A DNA stretch of 8,204 bases from Streptococcus sp. (GCA_015264885.1 JABZYY010000050.1:1-8204); one strand, 5' to 3'. Shown: positions 1 through 6,382, numbered from the stretch's first letter. Numbers and translations are program-made. The notes: generated from the letters alone by a model not told the origin.

Positions 1-40
1 GTTAGATGCTTATGCTATAAGGGTTGCCGGCCAAAAATAA

Positions 41-69
41 TTTACATTAAAGGCGGATACTGATACGAT
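41..69 (+). promoter_or_regulatory. Candidate sigma-A promoter of the sdaAB-sdaAA-msrA operon
   Basis: A -35 box TTTACA (41-46, five of six consensus bases) is followed, after a 17-base spacer, by TACGAT (64-69, four of six). TG at 61-62 makes it an extended -10 (TGN before the hexamer). Transcription would start near 76, giving a leader of about 20 bases before the sdaAB start codon and just enough room for its ribosome binding site. This rests on sequence match only. A second extended -10-like string, TGCTATAAG (13-21), would need a -35 box outside the window. Confidence 0.5.
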
Positions 70-80
70 AGTAAAGCAAA

Positions 81-87
81 GAAAGGA
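81..87 (+). promoter_or_regulatory. Ribosome binding site that decides the sdaAB start
   Basis: GAAAGGA at 81-87 lies 8 bases before the ATG at 96. It overlaps the alternative in-frame ATG at 87, so it could not serve that codon. This is the reason for choosing 96 as the start. Confidence 0.65.
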
Positions 88-95
88 TGGCCGAC

Positions 96-773
96 ATGGA
101 AGAAAATAAGGTACAAAATTATAAGAGTTGTTTTGATATTATTGGTCCGATTATGGTGGGCCCTTCTTCTTCACATACTGCTGGAGCGATTGCGATTGGT
201 GCTCTTGCGAGACAATTGTTCGGAGGCACGCCAAAGAATGTGCGATGCGACTATTATGAATCGTTCTCCGAAACGCATAAGGGACACGGAACGGATTTTG
301 CGATTATTAGTGGAATCTTAGGTTTTGCGACAGATGATGAGCGCGTACCGCGTGCCGTTGAGATTGCGGTATCCCAAGGGATGCATATTGAATTTGTCGA
401 GCGAAAAGAACCAAGCCCTGTGAATCACGCCAATACTGCGGATTTGACCTTGAGCAACGAGCAACGTACGATTCGTCTCATTGGAACCTCAGTTGGTGGC
501 GGAGCAGTGGAAGTGAAGTACATCGAGGTGGATGGCTTCAAGATGGATCTATCAGGTCCGCTTCCGATTTTACTTGAAGTGGTTCCTCTTGGGAAAATGC
601 CAGTTTTATACAGCTTGCTGCAAGAACATGGCGTGACCATTTCAAAACAGCGAGTGGAAATGACAGAAGATAGCCAAATGATGGGATATGAGCTTGTTGA
701 TTTATTATCCCCAGAATTAAAAGAACAAATACAAACATTAAGAAAAACGCATAATATCTACATGTTTGCGTGA
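96..773 (+). CDS. sdaAB: L-serine dehydratase, iron-sulfur-dependent, beta subunit
   Basis: This is the beta chain of the two-subunit L-serine deaminase, which converts L-serine to pyruvate and ammonia in the cytoplasm. The 225-residue protein opens with the family signature GPSSSHTAGA (22-31), followed by HKGHGTD (61-67), HANTA (111-115) and SVGGG (132-136). The last 75 or so residues, from about GPLPILLEV (154-162), have the pattern of an ACT domain, a small regulatory fold usual in Firmicutes beta chains but not in one-chain enzymes. An ATG nine bases upstream (87) is in frame but overlaps the ribosome binding site, so the start at 96 is preferred. The alpha subunit gene follows after 21 bases, and the two products should form one enzyme. 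Length and motifs are complete, with no sign of damage. Confidence 0.95.
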   Translation: MEENKVQNYKSCFDIIGPIMVGPSSSHTAGAIAIGALARQLFGGTPKNVRCDYYESFSETHKGHGTDFAIISGILGFATDDERVPRAVEIAVSQGMHIEFVERKEPSPVNHANTADLTLSNEQRTIRLIGTSVGGGAVEVKYIEVDGFKMDLSGPLPILLEVVPLGKMPVLYSLLQEHGVTISKQRVEMTEDSQMMGYELVDLLSPELKEQIQTLRKTHNIYMFA

Positions 774-794
774 TGATAAGGAAGGAAGTTTGCA

Positions 795-1697
795 ATGTTT
801 TCGACCATTAAAGAATTGGTAGCATTAGCAACAGAACAAAAGAAGCCCATTTCGGAAATCATGATTGAACAAGAAATGGAAATGACCCAGCAAAGTCGTG
901 AGTACATCTGGGAGAAAATGGAAAAAAACTTACAAACGATGAAGAACGCAGTTGAACGAAGCGTGGAAGGAGAGGGAGTGTTCTCTCCAACAGGCTTAAC
1001 GGGTGGCGACGCGTTGAAGATGAAGAAATATCGTGAACGTGGGAAAACATTGTCGGGAGATAGTATTCTAGCGGGGGTACAATACGCGCTTGGAACAAAC
1101 GAAGTCAATGCTGCAATGGGGCTTGTGTGTGCGACTCCAACAGCAGGAGCGAGTGGAACCTTACCTGGCGTTGTGTTCTCGATTGCCGATACGATGAACT
1201 TGAACCATGAACAACAAGTGCGTTTCCTCTTTACTTCGGCAGCCTTCGGGATGGTCGTAGCCAATAACGCGATGATTGCCGGGGCGACAGGTGGATGCCA
1301 AGCCGAAGTCGGAAGTGCCAGCGCGATGGCCGCAGCCGCAGCCGTTGAAGCAGCCGGAGGAACACCACAAGAGAGTTCCGAAGCCTTTGCGACAGCGCTT
1401 GGGAATTTATTAGGGCTCGTTTGTGACCCTGTAGCCGGTCTTGTAGAAGTGCCGTGCGTGAAGCGGAATGCGATTGGCGCGGGGAATGCATTGATCGCCG
1501 CAGATATGGCACTTGCAGGAATTACAAACGTGATTCCAGCCGATGAAACCATCGAAGCGATGCGCAGTATCGGGGTGAGAATGCCACGAGAACTCCGTGA
1601 AACGGGACTCGGTGGATTGGCAGGCACAAGAACAGGTGTCGCGATTAAGATGCGCATTTTCGGGGAAGATGTTTCGTTGAACCCGGAACAAGAGTAG
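795..1697 (+). CDS. sdaAA: L-serine dehydratase, iron-sulfur-dependent, alpha subunit
   Basis: This is the alpha chain of L-serine dehydratase, 300 residues, carrying the catalytic part and the [4Fe-4S] cluster that acts as Lewis acid on serine. Three cysteines, C168 ([13 protein letters not shown]), C210 (GLVCDPVAG) and C221 ([12 protein letters not shown]), are spaced 42 and 11 residues apart. That is the spacing I know for the cluster ligands of the one-chain enzyme from Legionella. A further conserved block, [14 protein letters not shown], lies at 112-125. The start is supported by an AAGGAAGG-type ribosome binding site (about 779-787). The gene follows sdaAB by 21 bases and precedes msrA by 11, and its TAG stop overlaps the msrA ribosome binding site, so all three are probably co-transcribed. 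Clusters of this type are known to be oxygen-labile. Confidence 0.95.
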   Translation: MFSTIKELVALATEQKKPISEIMIEQEMEMTQQSREYIWEKMEKNLQTMKNAVERSVEGEGVFSPTGLTGGDALKMKKYRERGKTLSGDSILAGVQYALGTNEVNAAMGLVCATPTAGASGTLPGVVFSIADTMNLNHEQQVRFLFTSAAFGMVVANNAMIAGATGGCQAEVGSASAMAAAAAVEAAGGTPQESSEAFATALGNLLGLVCDPVAGLVEVPCVKRNAIGAGNALIAADMALAGITNVIPADETIEAMRSIGVRMPRELRETGLGGLAGTRTGVAIKMRIFGEDVSLNPEQE

Positions 1698-1708
1698 GAG
1701 GAATACAC

Positions 1709-2230
1709 ATGGCAAAAGAAATTGCTACATTTGCAGGAGGCTGTTTCTGGTGCATGGTGAAACCATTTGATAGCCAACCAGGAATCGAGTCTGTGATCTC
1801 AGGATACACAGGCGGCCACAAAGAAAATCCGACATACAAGGAAGTATGTAGCGGAACAACAGGACATACAGAGGCCGTGCAAATCACGTTCGACCCAGAA
1901 GTATTCCCTTATGAAAAACTCGTAGAAGTCTACTGGCAACAAACGGACCCAACGGATGCAATGGGACAATTCGTGGACCGTGGAGATTCATACCGACCAG
2001 TCATCTTCTACCATTCAGAAGAGCAAAGAAAGATTGCGGAAGCTTCAAAAGCAGCCTTGCAAGCGAGCGGACGATTCAAAAAAGATATCGTGACAAAAAT
2101 CGAGCCTGCAAGTACGTTCTATCCTGCTGAAGAATATCACCAAGATTTCTACAAGAAGGATCCAGAACATTATAAACGTTACCGCGGACTTTCAGGGCGC
2201 GACACTTTTATCGACAGTATTTGGAAATAA
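1709..2230 (+). CDS. msrA: Peptide methionine sulfoxide reductase MsrA
   Basis: The enzyme reduces the S epimer of methionine sulfoxide, free or in proteins, back to methionine in the cytoplasm. The 173-residue protein has the MsrA active-site motif GCFWC at 11-15, with C12 as the expected catalytic cysteine. GYTGG (32-36), GHTEAV (52-57) and EEYHQDFY (141-148) are also typical of the family. The only other cysteines are C15 and C47; the C-terminal resolving cysteines of the E. coli enzyme are missing. This suits the short Firmicutes form, in which C15 or another thiol may regenerate the enzyme (inference). AGGAGG at 1696-1701 overlaps the sdaAA stop, and the gap of 11 bases indicates one operon. 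There is no MsrB domain fused to it and no msrB gene in the window. A perfect palindrome begins 2 bases after the stop. Confidence 0.95.
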   Translation: MAKEIATFAGGCFWCMVKPFDSQPGIESVISGYTGGHKENPTYKEVCSGTTGHTEAVQITFDPEVFPYEKLVEVYWQQTDPTDAMGQFVDRGDSYRPVIFYHSEEQRKIAEASKAALQASGRFKKDIVTKIEPASTFYPAEEYHQDFYKKDPEHYKRYRGLSGRDTFIDSIWK

Positions 2231-2232
2231 GA

Positions 2233-2274
2233 AAAAGAGCTAAAATTATCATATATGATAATTTTAGCTCTTTT
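2233..2274. terminator. Bidirectional intrinsic terminator, 42-bp perfect palindrome
   Basis: The two halves, 2233-2253 and 2254-2274, are exact reverse complements. As RNA it would form a hairpin of about 19 pairs closed by a small AU loop. The stem ends in AAAA on one side and TTTT on the other, with further T downstream (2276-2278), so it can terminate transcription from either direction. It lies 2 bases after the msrA stop and 5 bases before the stop of the convergent minus-strand gene, so it probably serves both. Confidence 0.9.
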
Positions 2275-2279
2275 ATTTG

Positions 2280-3110
2280 TTATTCAACTTCAGTATATTC
2301 ACCGTCGATGATGGCTTCATCAGATTCTAAGTACTCTTTAAAATCATCCGACAGATCATTGATAGAAACGTCTTCTTCGATAAATTCGCCTTTTAATAAC
2401 TTTTCAAAGGTATTAGCTAAACGCTCTGCGGAAGGTTTGAACGTGTAGTAAGTCAATCCTCCAGAGAACACACCGCCGATGACCGGAATAACCTTTGTGA
2501 CTGTCTTTCCGACAGACATCTTCGTAATCTTCCAGCCGAGAAAGGCACCGACCTTCTTCATGATCGGATACCACATTTTCTTTGTAAGAGCCGTAGTAAC
2601 GACTTTCTTACCGACTTTTTCAGCGATATTTTTTGAAACTTTTGTAATCAAGGCTGCCGCGCCGCCTGCACCGAGCATGATTCCTAAATAACCAATCATT
2701 CGAGCCTTTGCTTCTTCTGGTAATTCATCAAACTCACCTGTAAATAACTCATCTTCTCCAAAGAGATAAGCCAATTGCTGTGCTAGATTGAGTGAAAACC
2801 CAAAGTATTGAACGACATCTGCTCCACCAGACAGAGTAGCGGTGATTGGGTTTGAAGGTAGTCCAGCCACAAAAGATGTTAAGGCTGTTTTCTTCGTAGT
2901 GTCATTAATAATTTTCGTGGCTCTTTTTCGTAAAGCTTCCGGCGTAAAAACGGATTGCGGTCCATTTTTTAGAATGATATCTAAATATTCGCTCCCTTTA
3001 AATTCCTTTTTAAGAAATTCCTCACGACTAACCTTCACAAATGGTAGTTTTGTCGTTTTTGATAAGGTTGATAGCACTAATTGATTAAAATCCTCTGATT
3101 TATTACCCAT
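2280..3110 (-). CDS. EcsC-like family protein of unknown function
   Basis: The 276-residue protein appears to belong to the EcsC family, named after a gene beside the Bacillus ecsAB transporter; the biochemical role is unknown. The resemblance is by pattern: a GLPSNP-type segment followed by an amphipathic stretch ending in LAYLFGED (83-120), and a C-terminal glycine-rich segment IPVIGGVFSGGLTYY (208-222) of the kind I associate with EcsC proteins. Hydrophobic stretches at about 139-155 and 206-222 could touch or cross the membrane. The N-terminus is basic and there is no signal peptide. The last 35 residues are strongly acidic. The ATG at 3110 has GGGAG (3115-3119) only 4 bases upstream, which is weak. 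A TTG at 3170 would add 20 residues but has no ribosome binding site. No ecsA or ecsB gene is nearby, and the gene appears to be transcribed alone. Family membership is likely but not certain. Confidence 0.75.
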   Translation of the reverse strand: MGNKSEDFNQLVLSTLSKTTKLPFVKVSREEFLKKEFKGSEYLDIILKNGPQSVFTPEALRKRATKIINDTTKKTALTSFVAGLPSNPITATLSGGADVVQYFGFSLNLAQQLAYLFGEDELFTGEFDELPEEAKARMIGYLGIMLGAGGAAALITKVSKNIAEKVGKKVVTTALTKKMWYPIMKKVGAFLGWKITKMSVGKTVTKVIPVIGGVFSGGLTYYTFKPSAERLANTFEKLLKGEFIEEDVSINDLSDDFKEYLESDEAIIDGEYTEVE

Positions 3111-3182
3111 TTTTCTCCCAACTTTCTTCTTCTGACGTGTTTTTTGCGCTATTTGCACACATTTTATCAAAAAGAATTCTCT

Positions 3183-3210
3183 ATTACAATATGAGTTTGG
3201 GCAATGAAAA
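3183..3210 (-). promoter_or_regulatory. Candidate promoter of the EcsC-like gene
   Basis: Read on the minus strand, TTTTCA (3205-3210, four of six -35 bases) is followed after 16 bases by TGTAAT (3183-3188, five of six -10 bases). Transcription would start near 3176, leaving a leader of about 65 bases to the ATG at 3110. The match is modest. The -35 box touches a long inverted repeat, which may matter for control. Confidence 0.4.
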
Positions 3211-3245
3211 GAACATTCATTACCAAATATGGTAATGAATGTTCT
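3210..3245. repeat. 36-base inverted repeat upstream of the EcsC-like gene
   Basis: Two 16-base arms (3210-3225 and 3230-3245) are exact reverse complements around a 4-base centre. On the minus strand the hairpin would be followed by TTTTC, a short T run, so it could be a weak terminator behind the aminotransferase. That gene already has a good terminator nearer its stop, however. Because the repeat ends on the putative -35 box of the next gene, an operator or a leader hairpin is equally possible. I do not recognise the operator of any known regulator in it. Confidence 0.7.
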
Positions 3246-3296
3246 GCATCTACATTTTTTAAAATAAAAACAATATAGTATATAAACTATAAAGCA

Positions 3297-3320
3297 AAAA
3301 AGACCATATATGGTCTTTTT
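3297..3320 (-). terminator. Intrinsic terminator of the aminotransferase gene
   Basis: This is a perfect 24-base palindrome (halves 3297-3308 and 3309-3320) starting 14 bases beyond the minus-strand stop. In that direction the GACC/GGTC stem leads into TTTTTT, then GCTTT. It is a standard A+T-flanked intrinsic terminator and could also work in the plus direction. Confidence 0.85.
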
Positions 3321-3334
3321 CGCCTCTCAATTTT

Positions 3335-4501
3335 TTAGATATTTGCTAAGTAAGTTGTTAAACGAGCGACAACTTCTTTTAAGTTTTCCATTGAAGCTGC
3401 GTAACTGAAACGAACATAGCTTTCGCCACCAGGTCCGAAAGATACCCCTGGGATTAGCGCTACTTTTGCTTTTGGCGCAAGATCACGAACGAATGCCCAT
3501 GAGTCAGTGCCGCATTTTGCAGGAATTTTCGCGAATAAGTAGAACGCGCCGTCAGGACTTGCCACTTCGAAGCCAAGTTTCTTCAACTCAGCCGCAAGAT
3601 AGTCACGACGCTCGCTATATTCCACCATCATTTTCGCGCAGTCATCTTGGCCGTGTAACATCGCCGCAAGCGCTCCGTATTGCGCAAAGCTTGTTGGAGC
3701 TGTCACCATGTATTGGTGAGTTTTTACAACTTCGTTCATGAAGTGTGTTGGCCCTAAGATGAATCCGATACGCCATCCTGTCATTGCATGTGATTTTGAC
3801 AAACCAGTGATGACAATCGTTTGGTCAGGTAAAATATTCGCAAGAGAGTAGTGAGTCTTGTCGTAAGTTAATTCTGCGTATACTTCATCGCAAAGCGCCC
3901 ATAGTTGGTGCTCTTTAATCACTTCGGCTAAGTCTTCTAATTGTTCTTTAGAGTAAGTTACGCCTGTTGGGTTACTTGGGTATACAAGAACCACCGCTTT
4001 GAAGTTTTTATCTGGGTTTGCTTCGATAGTTTCACGTAATTTATCCGCTGTTAAAACAAAACCGTCGTTACTTGTGTCCACCGTAATGAAGTTCCCTTGG
4101 TTCACCAATGTGATTGGCAAGTATAGTGGGAAGACTGGTGTTGGCACGATGACTGTGTCGCCAGGGTTTAAGATGGCTTGTAAGCTTGCCGCAATCCCTT
4201 CTGTGGCTCCGATGGTTGTAATCACTTGGTCTCCAGTGTAATTGAAATTAAATTTCTTGTTGTAATACTCAGCCGCAGCTTGTCTCAGTTCAGGAATCCC
4301 TGAGTTTGGTGTGTAATGTGAGTGGTTGTCTTTAATCGCTTGGATAGCCGCTTCTTTAATATGCTCAGGCGTGTCAAAGTTTGGTTCTCCAAGAGTTAAT
4401 TTGATAATGCCAGGAATTGTGGATACTTCTGCGTCGAATTGACGAATGTCAGAAACTGCAATCCCTTCTACGATTTTGTTAAATGGATGTTCTACTGTCA
4501 T
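3335..4501 (-). CDS. Class I PLP-dependent aminotransferase (AraT/PatA type)
   Basis: A cytosolic fold-type I aminotransferase of 388 residues. It should move the amino group of an amino acid, probably an aromatic or related one, to 2-oxoglutarate, using pyridoxal phosphate. The PLP lysine is K236 in GLSKSHAMTGWRIG. N177 (YPSNPTG), D205 and Y208 (CDEVY) are the usual cofactor contacts, R244 the phosphate contact, and R364 (SYVRFSYA) the substrate-carboxylate arginine. The N-terminal IRQFDAEVSTIPGIIKLTLG resembles the lactococcal aromatic aminotransferase AraT closely. Aspartate or N-acetyl-diaminopimelate aminotransferases of the same subfamily cannot be excluded, so no symbol is assigned. 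The ATG is preceded by AAAGGAGG (4508-4515) at 6 bases. The gene has its own promoter and terminator and is divergent from mnmE. Confidence 0.92.
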   Translation of the reverse strand: MTVEHPFNKIVEGIAVSDIRQFDAEVSTIPGIIKLTLGEPNFDTPEHIKEAAIQAIKDNHSHYTPNSGIPELRQAAAEYYNKKFNFNYTGDQVITTIGATEGIAASLQAILNPGDTVIVPTPVFPLYLPITLVNQGNFITVDTSNDGFVLTADKLRETIEANPDKNFKAVVLVYPSNPTGVTYSKEQLEDLAEVIKEHQLWALCDEVYAELTYDKTHYSLANILPDQTIVITGLSKSHAMTGWRIGFILGPTHFMNEVVKTHQYMVTAPTSFAQYGALAAMLHGQDDCAKMMVEYSERRDYLAAELKKLGFEVASPDGAFYLFAKIPAKCGTDSWAFVRDLAPKAKVALIPGVSFGPGGESYVRFSYAASMENLKEVVARLTTYLANI

Positions 4502-4529
4502 AGGAATCCTCCTTTATATTCATAGAGAA

Positions 4530-4558
4530 ATTGTATCTTGTTTTGAGAAAGAGTGCAA
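4530..4558 (-). promoter_or_regulatory. Candidate promoter of the aminotransferase gene
   Basis: On the minus strand, TTGCAC (4553-4558) is followed after 17 bases by TACAAT (4530-4535, five of six). A long A+T-rich tract lies just upstream (about 4570-4592) and could act as an UP element. The predicted start is near 4523, about 20 bases before the start codon. The -35 box matches in only its first three bases. Confidence 0.5.
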
Positions 4559-4648
4559 CGAGAAGTATAGAATTTTAAAAAGAAAATAAAAAACGCTGGG
4601 AATTTATCCAATCTATCTTTCTGCCTATGAATTCTAAGGAAAATAGTG

Positions 4649-4654
4649 TATAAT
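4649..4654 (+). promoter_or_regulatory. -10 box of the probable mnmE promoter
   Basis: A perfect TATAAT at 4649-4654, directly preceded by TG. The -35 position for a 17-base spacer (TATGAA, 4626-4631) is poor, so the promoter may depend on the -10 region or an activator. Transcription would begin near 4661, giving a leader of about 98 bases that contains the hairpin described next. Confidence 0.5.
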
Positions 4655-4680
4655 CTCTTTGAGAATATCGGTTAGCAGTC

Positions 4681-4730
4681 AAAGTGCGAGCCACCCTAGA
4701 AGAGGAAGGGGTGGAGTGTGCACTTTTTTT
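4681..4730 (+). terminator. Terminator-like hairpin in the mnmE leader (possible attenuator)
   Basis: AAAGTGC (4681-4687) pairs with GCACTTT (4720-4726), and CCACCC (4691-4696) pairs with GGGTGG (4709-4714), around a 12-base loop. An uneven internal loop separates the two helices. A run of seven T (4724-4730) follows, as in an intrinsic terminator. There is no plus-strand gene upstream for it to terminate, because the neighbour is divergent, so it lies inside the mnmE leader. A competing short hairpin is possible: TGCAC (4719-4723) with GTGCA (4731-4735) around the T run. What would switch it is not visible; I do not see T-box or known riboswitch motifs. Confidence 0.6.
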
Positions 4731-4758
4731 GTGCAATGAAACGGAAGTGAGGGATAGT

Positions 4759-6147
4759 ATGCAGACAGAATTTGATACAATTGCGGCGATTTCAACGGCG
4801 CCTGGCGAAGGGGCTATCGGGATTGTTCGTATTAGTGGAGATGATGCGATTCGCATTGCCGACGAAGTGTATCGATTGAAAGACAAACGATTAAAAGAAC
4901 AGCCAAGTCATACGATTCACTATGGGCATATTGTGGATCCAAAGAACGATGAAGTGATTGATGAAGTGATGGTGACAGTACTTCGCGCGCCAAAGACGTT
5001 TACGCGTGAGGATGTTGTGGAAATCAACTGTCACGGTGGGATTGTGGCGATTAACCGCATCTTACAACTCGTTCTTCGCATGGGAGCACGCCTGGCGGAG
5101 CCTGGTGAATTTACAAAACGCGCCTTCTTGAATGGACGTATCGACTTGTCGCAAGCAGAAGCCGTGATGGATTTGATTCGTGCTAAAACGGATAAATCGA
5201 TGCAAATGGCGATGCGCCAACTCGACGGAGAACTCTCGAAGTTAATTCAGAAATTACGCCAAGAAATCTTAAACACCTTAGCGCAAGTGGAAGTGAATAT
5301 CGACTATCCAGAATACGACGACGTGGAAGAAATGACCTTGCAACTGTTGCGCGAAAAGACGCAGCAAGTTTCACAATGCATTCGCGCATTGCTAAACACG
5401 GCAAGCCAAGGAAAAATCTTGCGTGACGGCTTGAAGACAGCCATCGTTGGACGTCCAAACGTAGGGAAATCGAGTCTATTGAATGTGTTATTACGCGAAG
5501 AAAAAGCCATCGTAACGGATATCGCTGGAACGACTCGTGACACGATTGAAGAGTACGTGAATGTTCGAGGAGTGCCGCTCCAACTAATTGATACGGCGGG
5601 AATTCGTGAAACGGATGACGTCGTTGAACGAATCGGGGTGGAACGAAGCCGTAAAGCGTTAAACGAAGCGGATTTCGTGCTCTTGATTTTAAACCAAAGC
5701 GAAGAGTTGATGGACGAAGACCTCCGCTTATTAGAACAAACGAAAGACTTTAAACGCATTATTTTATTAAACAAGACAGACCTGCCAACGAAAATCAATA
5801 TGGATAAGGTCAAAGAATTCGCGACAGACAGCGAGATTGTCACAACGTCCATGCTCAAAAAAGAGGGCATCGACCAATTGGAAGAAAAGATTGCCGATTA
5901 TTTCTTCCAAGGGCAAATGAACGAGCGCGACGCAACATACTTATCGAACACGCGTCATATTGCGCTTCTTGAAAAGGCTGAACAAGCGCTGCAAGAAGTG
6001 GCGAACGGGGTCGATATGGGCATGCCTGTTGATTTGATCCAGATCGATTTTACCCGCGCTTGGGATCTCTTGGGCGAAATTACAGGCGATACTGTTCAAG
6101 ACGAGCTGTTAACACAATTGTTCAGCCAGTTCTGTTTAGGGAAATAA
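4759..6147 (+). CDS. mnmE: tRNA uridine-5-carboxymethylaminomethyl modification GTPase MnmE
   Basis: MnmE (TrmE) is a GTPase that, with MnmG, adds the carboxymethylaminomethyl or aminomethyl group to C5 of the wobble uridine (U34) in several tRNAs, using methylene-tetrahydrofolate. The 462-residue protein is full length. It has an N-terminal tetrahydrofolate-binding domain (about 1-118, [21 protein letters not shown]) and a helical domain containing an inserted G domain. G-domain motifs are GRPNVGKS (231-238), TDIAGTTRD (253-261), DTAG (278-281) and NKTD (338-341). It ends in FCLGK, matching the family C-terminal Cys-x-Gly-Lys. The ATG at 4759 follows GAGGG (4749-4753) and gives the standard N-terminus. 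A GTG at 4684 is in frame but lies in the leader hairpin without a ribosome binding site. Its partner gene mnmG follows after mutX. Confidence 0.97.
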   Translation: MQTEFDTIAAISTAPGEGAIGIVRISGDDAIRIADEVYRLKDKRLKEQPSHTIHYGHIVDPKNDEVIDEVMVTVLRAPKTFTREDVVEINCHGGIVAINRILQLVLRMGARLAEPGEFTKRAFLNGRIDLSQAEAVMDLIRAKTDKSMQMAMRQLDGELSKLIQKLRQEILNTLAQVEVNIDYPEYDDVEEMTLQLLREKTQQVSQCIRALLNTASQGKILRDGLKTAIVGRPNVGKSSLLNVLLREEKAIVTDIAGTTRDTIEEYVNVRGVPLQLIDTAGIRETDDVVERIGVERSRKALNEADFVLLILNQSEELMDEDLRLLEQTKDFKRIILLNKTDLPTKINMDKVKEFATDSEIVTTSMLKKEGIDQLEEKIADYFFQGQMNERDATYLSNTRHIALLEKAEQALQEVANGVDMGMPVDLIQIDFTRAWDLLGEITGDTVQDELLTQLFSQFCLGK

Positions 6148-6160
6148 GAGATCAAACTTC

Positions 6161-6327
6161 AATTCTTTACGGAACTCTTCATAGTAGCGGTAATGGGGCA
6201 TCGGATTGAGCCTTACGTCTCAATTCCTACCAAGCTTCAAACTGACTCTACGGGTTACAACCCTAGAGTCAGTAATTCACATTGGTTGCTATTCCCCATT
6301 ACTGCTACTAATGAATCCGTAAGAATT
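6161..6327 (+). ncRNA. Structured RNA-like element, unknown family
   Basis: This 167-base stretch folds on paper into nested helices. P1 is 6161-6173 with 6316-6327, 12 pairs and one bulge. P2 is 6183-6198 with 6294-6309, 16 pairs including one G-U. P3 is hairpin 6203-6210/6219-6226, with an 8-base loop. P4 is 6229-6233 with 6282-6286. P5 is hairpin 6241-6250/6264-6273, with inner GGGT/ACCC and a bulged C. P3 and P4-P5 branch from the end of P2 as a three-way junction. The wobble pairs (6189-6303 and 6204-6225) are G-U only if the plus strand is the RNA. It begins 13 bases after the mnmE stop and ends 132 bases before mutX. It could be a cis-regulatory or processed RNA, or a small dispersed repeat with inverted ends. 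No known family is recognised, and there is no T run after it. Confidence 0.55.
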
Positions 6328-6329
6328 TC

Positions 6330-6358
6330 CGTTTTCTCTCTTTCATAAAGAGAGAACG
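6330..6358 (+). repeat. Hairpin in the mnmE-mutX gap
   Basis: TTCTCTCTTT (6334-6343) and AAAGAGAGAA (6347-6356) are exact reverse complements around a 3-base loop. CG pairs outside it (6330-6331 with 6357-6358) if two T are bulged. No T run follows, so it is not a typical intrinsic terminator. Its right arm runs straight into the 8-base tandem repeat. It could be an mRNA processing or stability element (inference). Confidence 0.6.
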
Positions 6359-6382
6359 ACTGAACGACTGAACGATTGAACG
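6354..6382 (+). repeat. Tandem array of the 8-base unit GAACGACT, about 3.6 copies
   Basis: Copies are at 6354-6361 and 6362-6369 (identical), 6370-6377 (one change, GAACGATT) and a partial copy, GAACG, at 6378-6382. The array starts inside the right arm of the preceding hairpin and its last bases form part of the next small hairpin. Short units like this often vary in copy number by slippage. Here that would alter the spacing between the mnmE-side structures and mutX. Confidence 0.8.

Noticed and set aside
1..40. Open frame from base 2 to TAA at 38-40 that could be the 3' end of an upstream gene
   Set aside because: Only 12 codons (LDAYAIRVAGQK) are visible and match nothing I recognise. 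The stop immediately before a promoter-like sequence is suggestive but not enough to call a gene.
758..1777. Long minus-strand open frame opposite sdaAA
   Set aside because: It lies opposite a clear, motif-complete gene, has low-complexity composition (rich in Ala, Ser and Pro), and no ribosome binding site was evident. It is a shadow frame.
3111..3170. TTG start at 3170 for the EcsC-like gene
   Set aside because: No ribosome binding site precedes it, and the extra 20 residues are basic and unlike the rest. The ATG at 3110 has at least a weak site.
4690..4714. GGGGTGG near the mnmE leader hairpin as a T-box antiterminator motif
   Set aside because: The rest of the T-box signature (ACCGCG after GGTGG, and the specifier stem) is absent and the leader is too short.
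4737..4751. Four-codon leader frame (MKRK and stop) just before mnmE
   Set aside because: It has no ribosome binding site and such short frames arise easily by chance. It is not a convincing leader peptide.
4684..4758. GTG-initiated in-frame extension of mnmE by 25 residues
   Set aside because: There is no ribosome binding site before it, the stretch lies in the leader hairpin, and the ATG at 4759 gives the standard MnmE N-terminus.
5304..5870. Minus-strand frame of 188 codons within mnmE
   Set aside because: It overlaps the MnmE G domain, whose motifs are all intact on the plus strand. It is a shadow frame.
6161..6327. Structured element as a simple intrinsic terminator of mnmE
   Set aside because: No T run follows the outer stem on either strand, and the branched architecture is far larger than a terminator needs.
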